Positions 22,634 through 26,066 of a DNA stretch of 26,066 nucleotides are shown one piece after another. Both the position numbers and the translations under genes were made by a program. Numbering within the stretch: the stretch's first letter is position 1; each line of letters begins with the position of its first letter. Under the pieces are notes generated by a model. The model saw nothing but the letters and a program-made list of their open reading frames with translations, made no database searches and had not been told where the DNA came from. The stretch is taken from positions 1 to 26,066 of the forward strand of contig CALBBA010000040.1 of assembly GCA_937926755.1 (NCBI GenBank), in the 5' to 3' direction. The stretch comes from an uncultured Collinsella sp. Its GTDB lineage: Bacteria; Actinomycetota; Coriobacteriia; Coriobacteriales; Coriobacteriaceae.

Positions 22634-26066
<3,433 letters not shown>

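Overview
The window looks like chromosomal DNA from a moderately GC-rich Gram-positive of the Actinomycetota, most probably a Coriobacteriia gut anaerobe close to Collinsella. This is inferred from several features: actinobacterial-type 5S and 23S rRNA, a transketolase split into separate subunits, an EF-G paralogue, a PTS-centred sugar operon, and a tilS-hpt-ftsH cluster. No taxon-diagnostic search was run. I see no mobile element, CRISPR array or tRNA gene, and most of it is ordinary core and metabolic sequence.

Layout, left to right. Positions 1-4107 hold a minus-strand sugar operon read as PTS IIBC, GatZ-like tagatose-bisphosphate aldolase subunit, TalC-type transaldolase, and the N-terminal half of a split transketolase that runs off the left edge. 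A LacI-family regulator (4523-5533) is transcribed divergently from it. A secreted or membrane-anchored DNA/RNA nuclease (5653-6636, +) is convergent with an EF-G-like protein (6751-8826, -). Next is an amino-acid ABC transporter operon (substrate-binding lipoprotein, permease, ATPase; 11547 to 9137, -). A large palindrome separates it from a divergent RlmD/TrmA-family methyltransferase (11887-13332, +). Then come a PHP-domain hydrolase (13398-14219, -) and a PLP aminotransferase (14385-15569, -), followed by tilS, hpt and ftsH (20131 to 15759, -). An MBL-fold YycJ-like nuclease (20180-20989, +) is divergent from tilS. A small heat-shock protein (21072-21503, -) and an unrecognised tail-anchored protein (21781-22248, +) precede a minus-strand rRNA operon: 5S, 23S and the very 3' end of 16S at the right edge.

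How the genes fit together. The first operon plausibly imports a sugar by phosphotransfer and routes it through aldolase, transaldolase and transketolase chemistry into glycolysis and the pentose-phosphate pathway, under the divergent LacI regulator. The ABC transporter resembles the glutamine/cystine/polar amino acid group.

The most interesting unexplained signal is in the gaps between genes. The PTS-gatZ gap has two interleaved perfect inverted repeats that would form an H-type pseudoknot. The binding protein-permease gap has a roughly 107-nt imperfect hairpin that includes the stop codon. The divergent intergenic region at 11641-11777 has 34-bp perfect arms enclosing nested hairpins. The aminotransferase-ftsH gap has a 25-bp perfect palindrome with a GAAA loop. 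The EF-G paralogue also has degenerate GTPase G3 and G4 motifs.
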